Assembly: GCF_002211785.1 (NCBI RefSeq)
Contig: NZ_CP022132.1
Span: 2,108,001-2,172,000, forward strand
From: Francisella halioticida
GTDB taxonomy: Bacteria; Pseudomonadota; Gammaproteobacteria; Francisellales; Francisellaceae
Reading direction: 5' to 3'
DNA: 64,000 nucleotides
Shown here: positions 20,056 to 29,490 of the stretch, one piece after another
Layout: each line of letters begins with the position of its first letter
How positions within the stretch are numbered: position 1 is the first letter of the stretch
Position numbers and translations under genes: made by a program
The notes under the pieces: generated by a model
What the model was told of the DNA's origin: nothing
The model's database searches: none
The model's input: the letters and a program-made list of their open reading frames with translations, nothing else

Positions 20056-20763
20056 ATGAAAATCTATATTAGCTCTTTACTCACTTTAGCACCAAGCTTA
20101 AAAGATATATCAACAATAAGCCATATCAACAATAAACTTTTTCTAGAAAAAGAAATTGATATAAATACGTCCTTAATTCCAACCAATATCAGAAGAAGGT
20201 GTAGCAGATCTAGTAAAATTGCCATATCAATATCACTACCTCAATTTAATTTTCAACATATTGACGCCGCTGTTTTTGCATCTCAGCACGGAGAACTCAA
20301 TAATACTATAAACATACTCAAAGATATTTCTAATAACCAAATCCTTTCTCCAAATAGCTTTTCGCAATCTGTACATAATACGCCATCTGGACTCATCTCA
20401 GCTCATAAAAATCTCAGTATCCCTTTTAACTCAATTGCAGCTAATAAGGAAACCTTTCAAATGGGACTAATAGATTCCATTACACAGTTACAAGACTTCA
20501 ATACTGTATTATTAACGGTCTTTGATGATAATGTTCCAGAAATCTTTAATGAATTAAACATAAAATACAACTTAGCTTATGGAGTCAGCTTTATTGTATC
20601 TAAAAAGCCAATTTCTGGTAGTAGTCAAGCTATCGACCTTTCTATAAATAAAAAAAATATTAGTTATAATAGTATCCCTCCTGCACTGATATTTGCAAGC
20701 TGGTTAACAAAAGAAGTAAAAGAAACTTTAATACTATCTAAGCTTACAATTCAAAGAAATTAA
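20056..20763 (+). CDS. Ketosynthase-like chain length factor (ApeC-like)
   Basis: The 235-residue protein resembles the N-terminal half of a ketosynthase (beta-ketoacyl synthase chain-length-factor family). The blocks VFASQHGELNNTINIL near residue 75 and SPNSFSQSVHNTPSGLIS near residue 98 are typical. The position of the active Cys is occupied by a non-nucleophilic sequence (FNSIAANKET), so it should be inactive alone and work as partner of a full ketosynthase, setting polyene length. It heads a run of eleven closely spaced genes. Confidence 0.8.
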   Translation: MKIYISSLLTLAPSLKDISTISHINNKLFLEKEIDINTSLIPTNIRRRCSRSSKIAISISLPQFNFQHIDAAVFASQHGELNNTINILKDISNNQILSPNSFSQSVHNTPSGLISAHKNLSIPFNSIAANKETFQMGLIDSITQLQDFNTVLLTVFDDNVPEIFNELNIKYNLAYGVSFIVSKKPISGSSQAIDLSINKKNISYNSIPPALIFASWLTKEVKETLILSKLTIQRN

Positions 20764-20766
20764 AAT

Positions 20767-21537
20767 ATGAAAAAATTAAACAAATTGTATAGAGCTCTTG
20801 CTCAAGGATTTTGCTTCTTAACTTTTAGTTTTGGAGGAGCTATCCTAGGATATATTTATTTCCCTTTTATCAGTCTTTTTATTAAAGATGATCAATCTAG
20901 AGTAAAACATGCCCAACATATAATAAGTTATGTTTTTAGATTCTTTATTGGAATGGTGCATCATTTACGAGTAATACGATTTCAATTTGAAAATATCGAA
21001 AAGTTACAACAAGCTAAAGGTTGTATCCTAATAGCAAATCATCCTACTTTAATTGACTACGTTGCAATAGTGTCAAGACTTAAACTTTGTGATAATATTG
21101 TAAAACATAGCTTATGGCAGAATTTCTTTTTTAGGCATGTTATCGAAACAGCTGGGTATATCCCAAATTTAAACCCTGAACAAACTATTTCTGAATTAAA
21201 TAACATTATTGCTCAAGGTAGAAACCTTCTGGTATTTCCAGAAGGTACGCGATCAAAACCAGGAAAACCTCTAGATTTTAAAAGAGGCGCATCTCAACTA
21301 GCAATTAGAACAAAAGCCAAAATAAGAATTATCCATATATTTTGCCACCCCGCAACTTTGACAAAAAATAGTAAATGGTATAACATTCCAGATTCAACCC
21401 CTGTTTTTAAGGTGGTTGTAGGAGATGAGATTGACTCTGAAAGCTTTATTAAGGAAGCCAATGGACTCCCTTCGCTAGCTGCACGAAGACTTACAAGATA
21501 CTTACAGATAGCACTCTCCCAAAAAGATCGTTTATAA
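20767..21537 (+). CDS. PlsC-type lysophospholipid/1-acyl-glycerol-phosphate acyltransferase
   Basis: 256 residues with an N-terminal membrane helix and the acyltransferase motif NHPTLID at 91-97 (HxxxxD) and FPEGTRSKPG near residue 157. It would acylate a lipid acceptor at the membrane. In aryl polyene clusters such an enzyme is thought to join the finished chain to a lipid anchor; that role is inferred here. It starts three bases after the upstream stop. Confidence 0.88.
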   Translation: MKKLNKLYRALAQGFCFLTFSFGGAILGYIYFPFISLFIKDDQSRVKHAQHIISYVFRFFIGMVHHLRVIRFQFENIEKLQQAKGCILIANHPTLIDYVAIVSRLKLCDNIVKHSLWQNFFFRHVIETAGYIPNLNPEQTISELNNIIAQGRNLLVFPEGTRSKPGKPLDFKRGASQLAIRTKAKIRIIHIFCHPATLTKNSKWYNIPDSTPVFKVVVGDEIDSESFIKEANGLPSLAARRLTRYLQIALSQKDRL

Positions 21538-21557
21538 AGCATGAGTAAGATACAGGT

Positions 21558-21806
21558 ATGGAAGAAGAAATAAAAAAAATGATTATAGAAGTTCTAAATT
21601 TAGAGGATATAACTCCAGATGAAATTGATGCCAATGAGGCTCTTTTTGATGGTGGATTAGGCCTTGACTCTATAGATGGTTTAGAAATTGGTGTTTATTT
21701 AAAAAAATGTTACAATATAAGCCTTGATGTAGCAGATGAGAATATTAAAAAACATTTTAGGTCCGTCGCATCTCTAGCAAAGTTTGTAGAAAAAAATAAA
21801 TCTTAA
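21558..21806 (+). CDS. Acyl carrier protein 1
   Basis: 82 residues, acidic, with the phosphopantetheine site GLGLDSIDG at Ser38. It would carry the starter or growing chain as a thioester. A second ACP follows after eleven bases. Two dissimilar ACPs in tandem is standard in aryl polyene clusters, where one is loaded by the AMP-ligase. Confidence 0.93.
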   Translation: MEEEIKKMIIEVLNLEDITPDEIDANEALFDGGLGLDSIDGLEIGVYLKKCYNISLDVADENIKKHFRSVASLAKFVEKNKS

Positions 21807-21817
21807 TGGTGTGAAGC

Positions 21818-22072
21818 ATGAGTTTTTCTAAAGAAGAAATTTTTATTAAACTTCAAGATATGCTACAGGAATTATTTGAAATAGATAAGGGTGATATATC
21901 TCTAGAATCTAGCCTGTATGAAGACTTAGAACTAGATAGTATCGATGCTGTCGATCTAATAGTTCAGTTACAAAGTATTACTAAACGTAAATTCAGCCCT
22001 GAGGAATTTAAGTCTGTTAGAACAATAAAGGATGTAGTCGATATTATTTCAAAAGTTATGGAATCAGAGTAG
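21818..22072 (+). CDS. Acyl carrier protein 2
   Basis: 84 residues with the attachment motif DLELDSIDA at Ser41 and helix 2 AVDLIVQL. It differs clearly from its neighbour outside the motif, so the two probably have separate loading partners. Confidence 0.93.
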   Translation: MSFSKEEIFIKLQDMLQELFEIDKGDISLESSLYEDLELDSIDAVDLIVQLQSITKRKFSPEEFKSVRTIKDVVDIISKVMESE

Positions 22073-22082
22073 CCCCTTTACA

Positions 22083-22634
22083 GTGAAAAATTCATTTAAA
22101 ATCATTCTTATTTCCCTAACAATATTATATCCTTTTATTGTGTTTGTGGGAATCAAATCCTTATCTTTAAAATATATTGGTTTACTAATAGCTTTACTAT
22201 TCTGTTTAAGATCATTAATTATCAAAGATAAGAATATTATTTGGAAAGTTATTTGTATTATGGGGGTTGTATTAGCGATAACTGCGGCACTTATAAACAA
22301 CATAATAGTGATGCAGCTGTATCCTATTTTTGTAAATATAATACTATTTGGCATTTTCTCCTACTCTCTATTTCAAGAAAAAAGCATCATCACAAAATTT
22401 GCAGAAAGAGTAAACAAACTTCCCTTGCCAACTTACGCTATCAAATACACTTGGTGTGTAACATTCTCTTGGTGTATCTTTTTCTGCTTAAATGCACTGG
22501 TATCAACATTTACAGTTTTTGGATCTATAGAAATTTGGACACTATATAATGGATTAATAAGCTATCTTCTTATTGGATTACTAGCTACGATTGAGATAAT
22601 TATTAGATTTTTCATTAGGAGGCAATTTCGATAG
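22083..22634 (+). CDS. Integral membrane protein of polyene clusters (COG4648-like)
   Basis: 183 residues, GTG start, with six hydrophobic segments and a tail ending in a basic stretch IIRFFIRRQFR. COG4648-type membrane proteins occupy this slot, between ACPs and the ligase, in aryl polyene and related clusters; the function is unknown. The next gene starts two bases after its stop. Confidence 0.7.
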   Translation: MKNSFKIILISLTILYPFIVFVGIKSLSLKYIGLLIALLFCLRSLIIKDKNIIWKVICIMGVVLAITAALINNIIVMQLYPIFVNIILFGIFSYSLFQEKSIITKFAERVNKLPLPTYAIKYTWCVTFSWCIFFCLNALVSTFTVFGSIEIWTLYNGLISYLLIGLLATIEIIIRFFIRRQFR

Positions 22635-22636
22635 TC

Positions 22637-23938
22637 ATGCTTAAAGAAGTATTAAGTTTATTTGAACAAAGTCCATCTAGGACAGTATTTATAAAAAACT
22701 CCTCTGAAATCTCAGCCAAACAGTTTATAACAGATATTAACTCTCTTGCTAATCTTTGGGGAAATTCACTTTTAAATAAACAAAAAATTGCTTTAGCTAT
22801 AGATGATGTTTACTTTTTTTGTTGTGCTTGGATTGCATGCAACTTCCTCGGTAAAACTACAGTAATGCCTCCTAATAATCAGCAAGGAACTCTAAATAAG
22901 CTTAAAACAGAGTATGATATTATAATATTTGATGATGATATTAGCTTTAATACAAGGAGTACAAAAAGGTTTTCTATCAAAAATACCGACTCTATTTTTT
23001 TTACATCGGGATCAACAAGGGAATACAAAAAATACATCAAAAATACAATCAATCTAGAGAAAGAGAGTTTTGTTTTGAATAAAAAGATAAATGAGTTTGG
23101 CCTTAGAAAGGCTCAAGTTTACTCAACTGTCTCACATCAGCATCTTTATGGATTTAGCTTTTTTATAATTTATCCACTACTAAATAAAAAGATAATACAC
23201 ACAACAAAATTATTTATACCAGAAAATATCAATAGAAAACTAGCTCTGGACAACGTAATTCTTATAACAACACCTTTGATTATTTCTCATTTGCGCACAA
23301 GAGTTGATAATATTAAAAATAGTTTACTTATTTCAGCTGCTAGTGAATTAAAACGTGATAATGCTAGTGAATTCAATGAACACTATAATATTCCTATACT
23401 AGAAATCTATGGAAGTACAGAAACAGGAGTGATTGCTTATAGACAACAACTTATAAATAGCAATTGGAATGCTTTTAAAGGAGTTGATATACTTATAAGA
23501 GATAATTTACTCATTGTTAAATCACCTTTTTTCAAAGATCCTGAGCAAGCTATGCAAGACGTAGTAGAAATACATCCAAATAATAGCTTTACTCTTAAGG
23601 GTAGGATTGACAGAACTGTCAAGATAGCAGGCAAAAGAGTATCTTTATCTCATATGGAAGAAATTCTCATTGAAAATCCTTTAATTAGAGATGCTGCTTG
23701 TATTAAAAGAGAAAGCTATAGAGAATATATCGCAGTTTTAGTTTGTCTCTCTGAAAACAGAAAATCGATACTTAGTCATATACAAAAGCAAGAATTAGTC
23801 TCTAAGTTTAAAAACTATTTGAAAAAATATTTTAGTATAGAAACTATTCCTAAACAATGGAGGTTCATCAACAATATCCCAACAAACACCCAAGGTAAAC
23901 ATAGTCTAAGCGTTATACTTAAAGAATTTGAAGCATAA
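22637..23938 (+). CDS. AMP-dependent acyl-ACP ligase (ApeH-like)
   Basis: A 433-residue ANL-superfamily adenylating enzyme. The ATP loop is IFFTSGSTREYKK near residue 117, the motif EIYGSTETGVIAYR lies near residue 256, and GRIDRTVKIAGKRV near residue 318 is the hinge region. It would activate an aryl acid (4-hydroxybenzoate in the E. coli system) and load it on one ACP. It is shorter than most acyl-CoA synthetases (about 500 residues), as are its polyene-cluster relatives. A 191-base gap follows. Confidence 0.85.
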   Translation: MLKEVLSLFEQSPSRTVFIKNSSEISAKQFITDINSLANLWGNSLLNKQKIALAIDDVYFFCCAWIACNFLGKTTVMPPNNQQGTLNKLKTEYDIIIFDDDISFNTRSTKRFSIKNTDSIFFTSGSTREYKKYIKNTINLEKESFVLNKKINEFGLRKAQVYSTVSHQHLYGFSFFIIYPLLNKKIIHTTKLFIPENINRKLALDNVILITTPLIISHLRTRVDNIKNSLLISAASELKRDNASEFNEHYNIPILEIYGSTETGVIAYRQQLINSNWNAFKGVDILIRDNLLIVKSPFFKDPEQAMQDVVEIHPNNSFTLKGRIDRTVKIAGKRVSLSHMEEILIENPLIRDAACIKRESYREYIAVLVCLSENRKSILSHIQKQELVSKFKNYLKKYFSIETIPKQWRFINNIPTNTQGKHSLSVILKEFEA

Positions 23939-24129
23939 ATGTATAAAATACTTTAAACTTTGGAAAATTCATATAATTATTATGAATAAGAAATTTAATA
24001 AACGCTTAAATTAGCATAATTATCAAAATAATTTAGATGTCTTTACACTGCATTTAAAACCAGTTTGACAATAGTTAGCGATATATGAGAGACTCATAAA
24101 AAAGCTCCATAAAAATAAACGAGCCCTAA

Positions 24130-24474
24130 ATGATAAAAAATTACTTCGAAATCAAAAATATAAAGATAGATAATGATCATAGTGCTGTAATATCCTCTTA
24201 TGTCTCCAAAGAGTGTGATTTTTTTAGAGGTCATTTTGACAATTATCCAATACTTCCAGGAATAGCTCAACTAGAGCTTATTATAAACCTAGCAAATCAC
24301 GTTTTTAAGCTTGATAGGTTTTCTGTTTCAGAAATTCCTCAAACTAAATTTAAAATGGCCATATTGCCTGATAGCCAAATAACAATCAAGTTAATCAATA
24401 ATAACAACTGTATTTCTTTTGAAATCTTATTAAATAATGAGCAAGCATCTTTAGGTAAAATAAATTATGGCTGA
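24130..24474 (+). CDS. Hotdog 3-hydroxyacyl-ACP dehydratase, FabZ-type (ApeI-like)
   Basis: 114 residues with the FabZ-like active-site segment FFRGHFDNYPILPGIAQLEL, His35 being the catalytic base. It is short for FabZ (about 150) but typical of polyene-cluster dehydratases, which act as a heterodimer with a second hotdog protein. It overlaps the following glycosyltransferase by eight bases. The 191 bases upstream hold no gene and may contain an internal promoter. Confidence 0.85.
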   Translation: MIKNYFEIKNIKIDNDHSAVISSYVSKECDFFRGHFDNYPILPGIAQLELIINLANHVFKLDRFSVSEIPQTKFKMAILPDSQITIKLINNNNCISFEILLNNEQASLGKINYG

Positions 24475-25213
24475 GATAAACTTATGTGTGATTGTGCCCG
24501 TATATAAGCACGGAAAGCAGATATATGATACGATAAAAAATATTTCCAAGTTTAACCTACCTATTATTATCATAGATGATGGTAATGATAAGACGACGAA
24601 AGAGTCCATCAAGAAGTTAGACTCAAAATTTAGTAATATAGTGAAAACGGTTATGCTTAGTACAAACAAAGGCAAAGGGTCAGCTGTAACAATTGGCGCA
24701 AAAATAGCTTTTGAGCTAAATTACACTCATATACTTCAAATAGATGCCGATGGACAGCATAACTTTACAGATATTCCATTATTTATAGATAAGATTAATA
24801 AGTACCCTTTTGACCTAGTATCTGGAATACCCATATATGATGATAGTATACCTAAAAGTAGACTTCACGGCCGTAAAATAACAAACTTTTGGGTAGCTAT
24901 AGAAACATGGACATTACAAATAAAAGAGGCAATGTGTGGTTTTAGAATATACCCTCTGACACCTTATATGCAAGTGGCTAAAAAAAGAGGCTTTTCCAAA
25001 GGAATGGGATTTGATATTGATATAATTGTTAGAATGTATTGGGCAGGTATAAACATCCAATTTATAGATACAAAGATTATTTATCCAAAAAATGGTTACT
25101 CTAACTTTAGAATGTTTAAAGATAATGTCAAAATATCATGGACACATACTAAATTAGTAGCAGGCATGTTACTTAGGATCCCCATTCTACTAACAAGGAG
25201 AAAATTTAATTGA
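24467..25213 (+). CDS. Family 2 glycosyltransferase, DPM1-like
   Basis: 248 residues with the GT2 fold: CVIVPVYKHGKQI at the start, nucleotide-sugar contact IIIDDGNDKTT near residue 34, LSTNKGKGSAV near residue 65, and the metal motif QIDADGQH near residue 87. It lacks long membrane helices. It would transfer a sugar to the aryl polyene lipid or its carrier. It overlaps the next gene by four bases. Confidence 0.88.
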   Translation: MAEINLCVIVPVYKHGKQIYDTIKNISKFNLPIIIIDDGNDKTTKESIKKLDSKFSNIVKTVMLSTNKGKGSAVTIGAKIAFELNYTHILQIDADGQHNFTDIPLFIDKINKYPFDLVSGIPIYDDSIPKSRLHGRKITNFWVAIETWTLQIKEAMCGFRIYPLTPYMQVAKKRGFSKGMGFDIDIIVRMYWAGINIQFIDTKIIYPKNGYSNFRMFKDNVKISWTHTKLVAGMLLRIPILLTRRKFN

Positions 25214-26136
25214 AGCATTGGTCTAGAATAAAAGAAGCCGGAGGCCTATTTGGTTTGAAGTTTACACTTATTTTATTTCGACTATTTGGTCGTAGGATAA
25301 CATATTTAATTATGTATGTTATTATGCTTTATTATTTTTTACTCTATAAAGATGCTCGTAAAAGTTCTTTTATATATATCCAGCATTTAGATAAAAATAT
25401 TTGTGGTTTTAAATTATGGCTTCACAGTTTCAAACATTTTCTAGCATTTGGAGAAATGATTATAGATAAGTTTGCTGTATGGAATGGTAAGATTACAATG
25501 AAAGATATAAATTTCTCCAAGCAACATAGAAGTAACTTAAATAATGCTATATCTTCAAAAAAAGGCGGCATTATTTTTACTGCTCATATAGGTAATCTAG
25601 ATGTGGCAAGAGCTCTTTCTAAGTATGACTATCAAATGAAAATAAATGCTCTTGTTTTTAGTAAACATGCTCCAAAGTTTAATAAGCTGTTAACCAAAGT
25701 GACTTCTAAATATGAGATAGGAATGATCTGTGTACAAGAAGTTTCACCAGAATTAGCTATAAACTTATATGATCGTGTACAAAATGGTGAGTTTATTGTC
25801 ATAGCTGCTGATAGAACTTCTATAACAAAACCCGAAAGAGAGGTTAATTCAGTTTTCCTAGGAGAGAAAGCTGCTTTTCCTCAAGGAGCTTTTATTCTAG
25901 CCTCTCTTTTAAAGTGCCCTGCTTATTTTATGCTTTGCCCTAAAAAAAATGACACTTTTGACCTAATTTTTGATAATTTTAGTCTAGATGGTATAACTCT
26001 GAATAAAAAGAATAGGAAAGCCGATCTAGAAAAATATTCTCAACAATATGCAAGTTTACTTGAGTTATACTGTAAACTATATAGTCTGCAGTGGTTCAAT
26101 TTTTTTGATTTTTGGTATAGTGGAGAGATCAGATGA
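25210..26136 (+). CDS. LpxL/HtrB-family lipid acyltransferase
   Basis: 308 residues with an N-terminal membrane helix and the lauroyl/myristoyl acyltransferase motif AHIGNLDVARAL (His-x4-Asp) near residue 124. The TTG start overlaps the preceding TGA (TTGA), implying coupling. It belongs to the same family as lipid A secondary acyltransferases but its place here suggests transfer onto or from the polyene lipid. Confidence 0.85.
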   Translation: MKHWSRIKEAGGLFGLKFTLILFRLFGRRITYLIMYVIMLYYFLLYKDARKSSFIYIQHLDKNICGFKLWLHSFKHFLAFGEMIIDKFAVWNGKITMKDINFSKQHRSNLNNAISSKKGGIIFTAHIGNLDVARALSKYDYQMKINALVFSKHAPKFNKLLTKVTSKYEIGMICVQEVSPELAINLYDRVQNGEFIVIAADRTSITKPEREVNSVFLGEKAAFPQGAFILASLLKCPAYFMLCPKKNDTFDLIFDNFSLDGITLNKKNRKADLEKYSQQYASLLELYCKLYSLQWFNFFDFWYSGEIR

Positions 26137-26585
26137 AACAACATAGTCTATTTACCTACTATTTCAATATGGAAATACCATTTTTTGATACAGACATGCT
26201 CCAGATTGTTTGGCATGGTCATTATATTAAATATTTTGAAATGGCTAGATGTGGCATGTTAGAACATATAAATTATGACTATATCCAGATGAAAAATGAT
26301 GGATATGCTTGGCCTGTAGTGGACGTAAGACTAGAATGTATCAAACCAGCCTCATTTAAACAAAAAATATATATACAATGTGATCTTATAGAATTTGAGT
26401 ATCGACTAAAAATAAATCACATCATAAGAGATCAAAGTACAGACATAAAAATCACAGAAGGCTCTATAGTTCAACTAGCAGTTAACATTGAAAAAAAAGA
26501 AACATGCTTTATAACCCCTAAACAATGGCAACAAAAAATAAAAGGTCTAATTGAAAATGAAAAAAATAACGTTATTCATTCTTAG
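26133..26585 (+). CDS. Hotdog acyl-CoA/ACP thioesterase, YbgC-like
   Basis: 150 residues beginning with the 4-hydroxybenzoyl-CoA thioesterase pattern FFDTDMLQIVWHGHYIKYFE, in which Asp20 is the expected catalytic residue. It would hydrolyse or transfer the thioester of the finished chain or correct misloaded ACPs. It overlaps its neighbours on both sides. Confidence 0.87.
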   Translation: MKQHSLFTYYFNMEIPFFDTDMLQIVWHGHYIKYFEMARCGMLEHINYDYIQMKNDGYAWPVVDVRLECIKPASFKQKIYIQCDLIEFEYRLKINHIIRDQSTDIKITEGSIVQLAVNIEKKETCFITPKQWQQKIKGLIENEKNNVIHS

Positions 26586-27144
26586 CATTTTTATTACTAT
26601 CGTATCTTTGTATGCAGCTCCTGCATCTCAAAATCAGGATTTCATATCTGTTGAAAAACAACTTACATCAAACTCAAATATTTCAGGAAAATTTATACAA
26701 ACAAGACAAATTTCAGGTCTAGATAATGACCTTAAATCTTCAGGAACTTTTCAATTAAAAGGTAAGAACTCTTTAATTTGGATACAACAAAAGCCAATTA
26801 AGATTGAGCTAAAATTATCAAAAAATAAGCTTTCACAAACAATAATGGATAATCCTCAAAATATTCTTACCCAAGAAAAACAGCCTGTAGTCTTTACCTT
26901 TACAAATATTTTTATGTCTATGCTAAAAGGTGATGCCTCATCTATTAATGAGTACTTTAATATGAAATTTAAAGGTAATACAGATAAATGGACTATAGTA
27001 CTTAGTCCAAAGTCTACACCTATTAATAAGGCTATAAAGAAAATAATCTTAAAAGGTGGAAAATATATTACACATATTGAAGTTAATGATACTCAAAATA
27101 ACATAATAAAAATACAGTTACTCAATATAAAAAAGAATAAATAA
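26557..27144 (+). CDS. LolA-like outer-membrane lipoprotein carrier protein
   Basis: 195 residues with a signal peptide (MKKITLFILSIFITIVSLYA) and a LolA-type half-barrel; GKFIQTRQISGLDNDLKSSG near residue 45 is typical. The ATG at 26557 was chosen over TTG at 26551 because it starts the signal peptide properly. It overlaps the thioesterase by 29 bases. In these clusters a LolA homologue is believed to carry the lipid product across the periplasm together with the MMPL protein. Confidence 0.85.
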   Translation: MKKITLFILSIFITIVSLYAAPASQNQDFISVEKQLTSNSNISGKFIQTRQISGLDNDLKSSGTFQLKGKNSLIWIQQKPIKIELKLSKNKLSQTIMDNPQNILTQEKQPVVFTFTNIFMSMLKGDASSINEYFNMKFKGNTDKWTIVLSPKSTPINKAIKKIILKGGKYITHIEVNDTQNNIIKIQLLNIKKNK

Positions 27145-27147
27145 GCA

Positions 27148-29490
27148 ATGAAAGATAAGTATATTATTCGGTTTATCCTATGGGCAATAGCTATTGTTAT
27201 TAGCTTTATTATTTTTGGTCTATATATCGCCAGAAACCCTAATTTAAATACTAATATATTAGCATTACTACCCTCGCAGCACTCATCTCCAACTTTAGTA
27301 TCCGCTACAAGTAAATTTTCAAATGAGATAAGTGATAATATTATATTTTTAGTAGGAGAAAATAATGAACAAAAAGCCGAATTAGCTGCTAGTAAGTTTA
27401 GCATCTTACTGAAAAAAAGTAATCTATTCGAAAAAATAAATACTGGTATTAGCTCTACACAAGAGCTTTCTTGGGGATCATTTTACTTTCCATACAGATT
27501 ACAATTGCTAAGTCCCAAAGATAAGGATTTACTTACATCCCATAATTATGAAAGAATATACCAAAATGCTCTAGCAAATATTTATAACCCCACAGGAATA
27601 GTAAATAGAAAACTGCTAAATAGTGATCCTTTTTTTACATATCAAAATTTTTTGTTTAACCTCCCAAAACCAAGCTCTAAACTTAAATTAAATAACAGTT
27701 TTCTTATAGCAAAGAAAAATAATAAATATTATGTTCTAATAAAAACAGAAACCAAAGGTAAAAGCTTTTCCTTAACTTCTCAAAAAAATTTAATGAATGT
27801 CATAGATACTGCCATCAATGATGTTTCAAGAAATGACATAGAAGTATTAAAAACTGGTATGCTTTTTTACGCCAATGCTGGTGCGCAATCTGCTCACCAT
27901 GAAGTAAACACTATAGGAATAGGTGGCTTGATTGGTATTTTATTACTAATAATATTTACATTTAAATCAATTAAGCCTTTCTTTTTTACAGTCTTCTCAA
28001 TACTATGTGGCTTTGTTGCAGCGTTTGTAGTTACTCACTATATTTTTGGCAGTGTGTTTTTATTCACACTAGTCTTTGGAGCTAGTTTAATCGGAGTCTC
28101 AGTAGACTACGCTTTCTTTTTCTACTCTGAGATGCTTTTAGCAGGTAAGAACTCATGTTCAAAAAAAGGCTTAGATAAAATACTCTCTGGCATTACTCTG
28201 GCACTTATAAATATTATTATAGCTTTTATTATAATTGGGTTAGTACCTTTTCCTGGATTACGCCAGCTTGCCATATTTGCAATTACAGGGTTAAGTGTTT
28301 CATATTTTACTGTAGTTTGCTTTTTCCCTTATGCTCTTTCAAAAGTAAAATACCCAGCCAAACACCCTATATTATTACACCTTTCAAACGGATATTTATC
28401 TTTTTGGAAAAATTTAAGTATCAAAATTTGCTTTGTAATCTTTTTTAGTATACTTATATTAGCTATGGTAGGAGTTTATAAGACACATTCAAACGATGAT
28501 ATTCACATATTGCAGCCAACATCTGAAAAGCTTATAAAGCAAGAAGCATACATAAAACAAGTAATAGGAAGCAACATTGGCCTTAACTATATTATTGTTT
28601 TAGCTAATTCGAATAAAGAACTTATAGAAAAAGCCCATAGAACATCCAGTATAATAAGAAAGAACTTTACAAATATAAATCACCCTTTAATAAGTATTAG
28701 TGACTACATTCCGAGTATTAATCAACAAAAAGAAAACTATGATGAAACAAAAAAACTCATACATAGTAAATATATGCAACAATATTTAAATAAAGTAGGC
28801 TTTACAAAGGCTCAACAAGAACAGCTTGTTACAAACTTAAATGAGATCTCATTTTCTCCACTAACTCTTTCACACTGGCTAAATAATCCCATATCTAAAC
28901 AAACAAGCTTCTTATATTTAGGAGAACAACCAAGTAACTACAAGGCCTTAGCTATACTATTATCAAAGAATATAGATATATCTAAACTCAAAGAGCTTTT
29001 GACTAATCAAAAAAATGTTTACGTAATCGACGATACTAAACAAATTAGCAAAATATTTGGACATTATAAATCAATAATATCTTATGTGTTAATTGGTGTA
29101 ATATTTTTACTCTGGATTGGATTAGTTCTAAGATATGGTTTCAAAAAATCTCTTATTTATATTTTAGTACCTATACTATCTTGCTTATCCTCTATAGCTA
29201 TACTTGGAATTTTTGATATCCCCTTTACTCTATTTAGCATACTTGCAACAATTTTGGTTTTGGGTATAAGTATGGATTATGTGCTATTTTTAGCAGAAAG
29301 TCATGATCATAAGTTTAATAGTACAATGTTAGCTTTATCATTATCCGCAATAACAACCGTTTTAACATTCGGATTATTATCTTTGAGCAGTACTCCCGCT
29401 ATAGAGTACTTTGGAATTACAGCACTAACTGGTATTACTTTAGCATTTATCTTATCTCCAATAGTAACAAAGGTAACACATGAACAATAA
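27148..29490 (+). CDS. MMPL/RND-family lipid exporter
   Basis: 780 residues with two repeats, each a periplasmic loop after one helix followed by a group of helices. Conserved MMPL helix-4 patterns appear as FGASLIGVSVDYAFFFYSEM near residue 310 and LGISMDYVLFLAESHDH near residue 707, with the charged residues expected for proton coupling. It would export the polyene lipid from the inner membrane. It starts three bases after the LolA-like gene, and its last 11 bases overlap the lipoprotein gene. Confidence 0.92.
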   Translation: MKDKYIIRFILWAIAIVISFIIFGLYIARNPNLNTNILALLPSQHSSPTLVSATSKFSNEISDNIIFLVGENNEQKAELAASKFSILLKKSNLFEKINTGISSTQELSWGSFYFPYRLQLLSPKDKDLLTSHNYERIYQNALANIYNPTGIVNRKLLNSDPFFTYQNFLFNLPKPSSKLKLNNSFLIAKKNNKYYVLIKTETKGKSFSLTSQKNLMNVIDTAINDVSRNDIEVLKTGMLFYANAGAQSAHHEVNTIGIGGLIGILLLIIFTFKSIKPFFFTVFSILCGFVAAFVVTHYIFGSVFLFTLVFGASLIGVSVDYAFFFYSEMLLAGKNSCSKKGLDKILSGITLALINIIIAFIIIGLVPFPGLRQLAIFAITGLSVSYFTVVCFFPYALSKVKYPAKHPILLHLSNGYLSFWKNLSIKICFVIFFSILILAMVGVYKTHSNDDIHILQPTSEKLIKQEAYIKQVIGSNIGLNYIIVLANSNKELIEKAHRTSSIIRKNFTNINHPLISISDYIPSINQQKENYDETKKLIHSKYMQQYLNKVGFTKAQQEQLVTNLNEISFSPLTLSHWLNNPISKQTSFLYLGEQPSNYKALAILLSKNIDISKLKELLTNQKNVYVIDDTKQISKIFGHYKSIISYVLIGVIFLLWIGLVLRYGFKKSLIYILVPILSCLSSIAILGIFDIPFTLFSILATILVLGISMDYVLFLAESHDHKFNSTMLALSLSAITTVLTFGLLSLSSTPAIEYFGITALTGITLAFILSPIVTKVTHEQ

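Noticed and set aside
22241-22549. Plus-strand 102-residue frame inside the COG4648-like gene
   Set aside because: It is an alternate frame of a membrane protein gene that fits the operon exactly.
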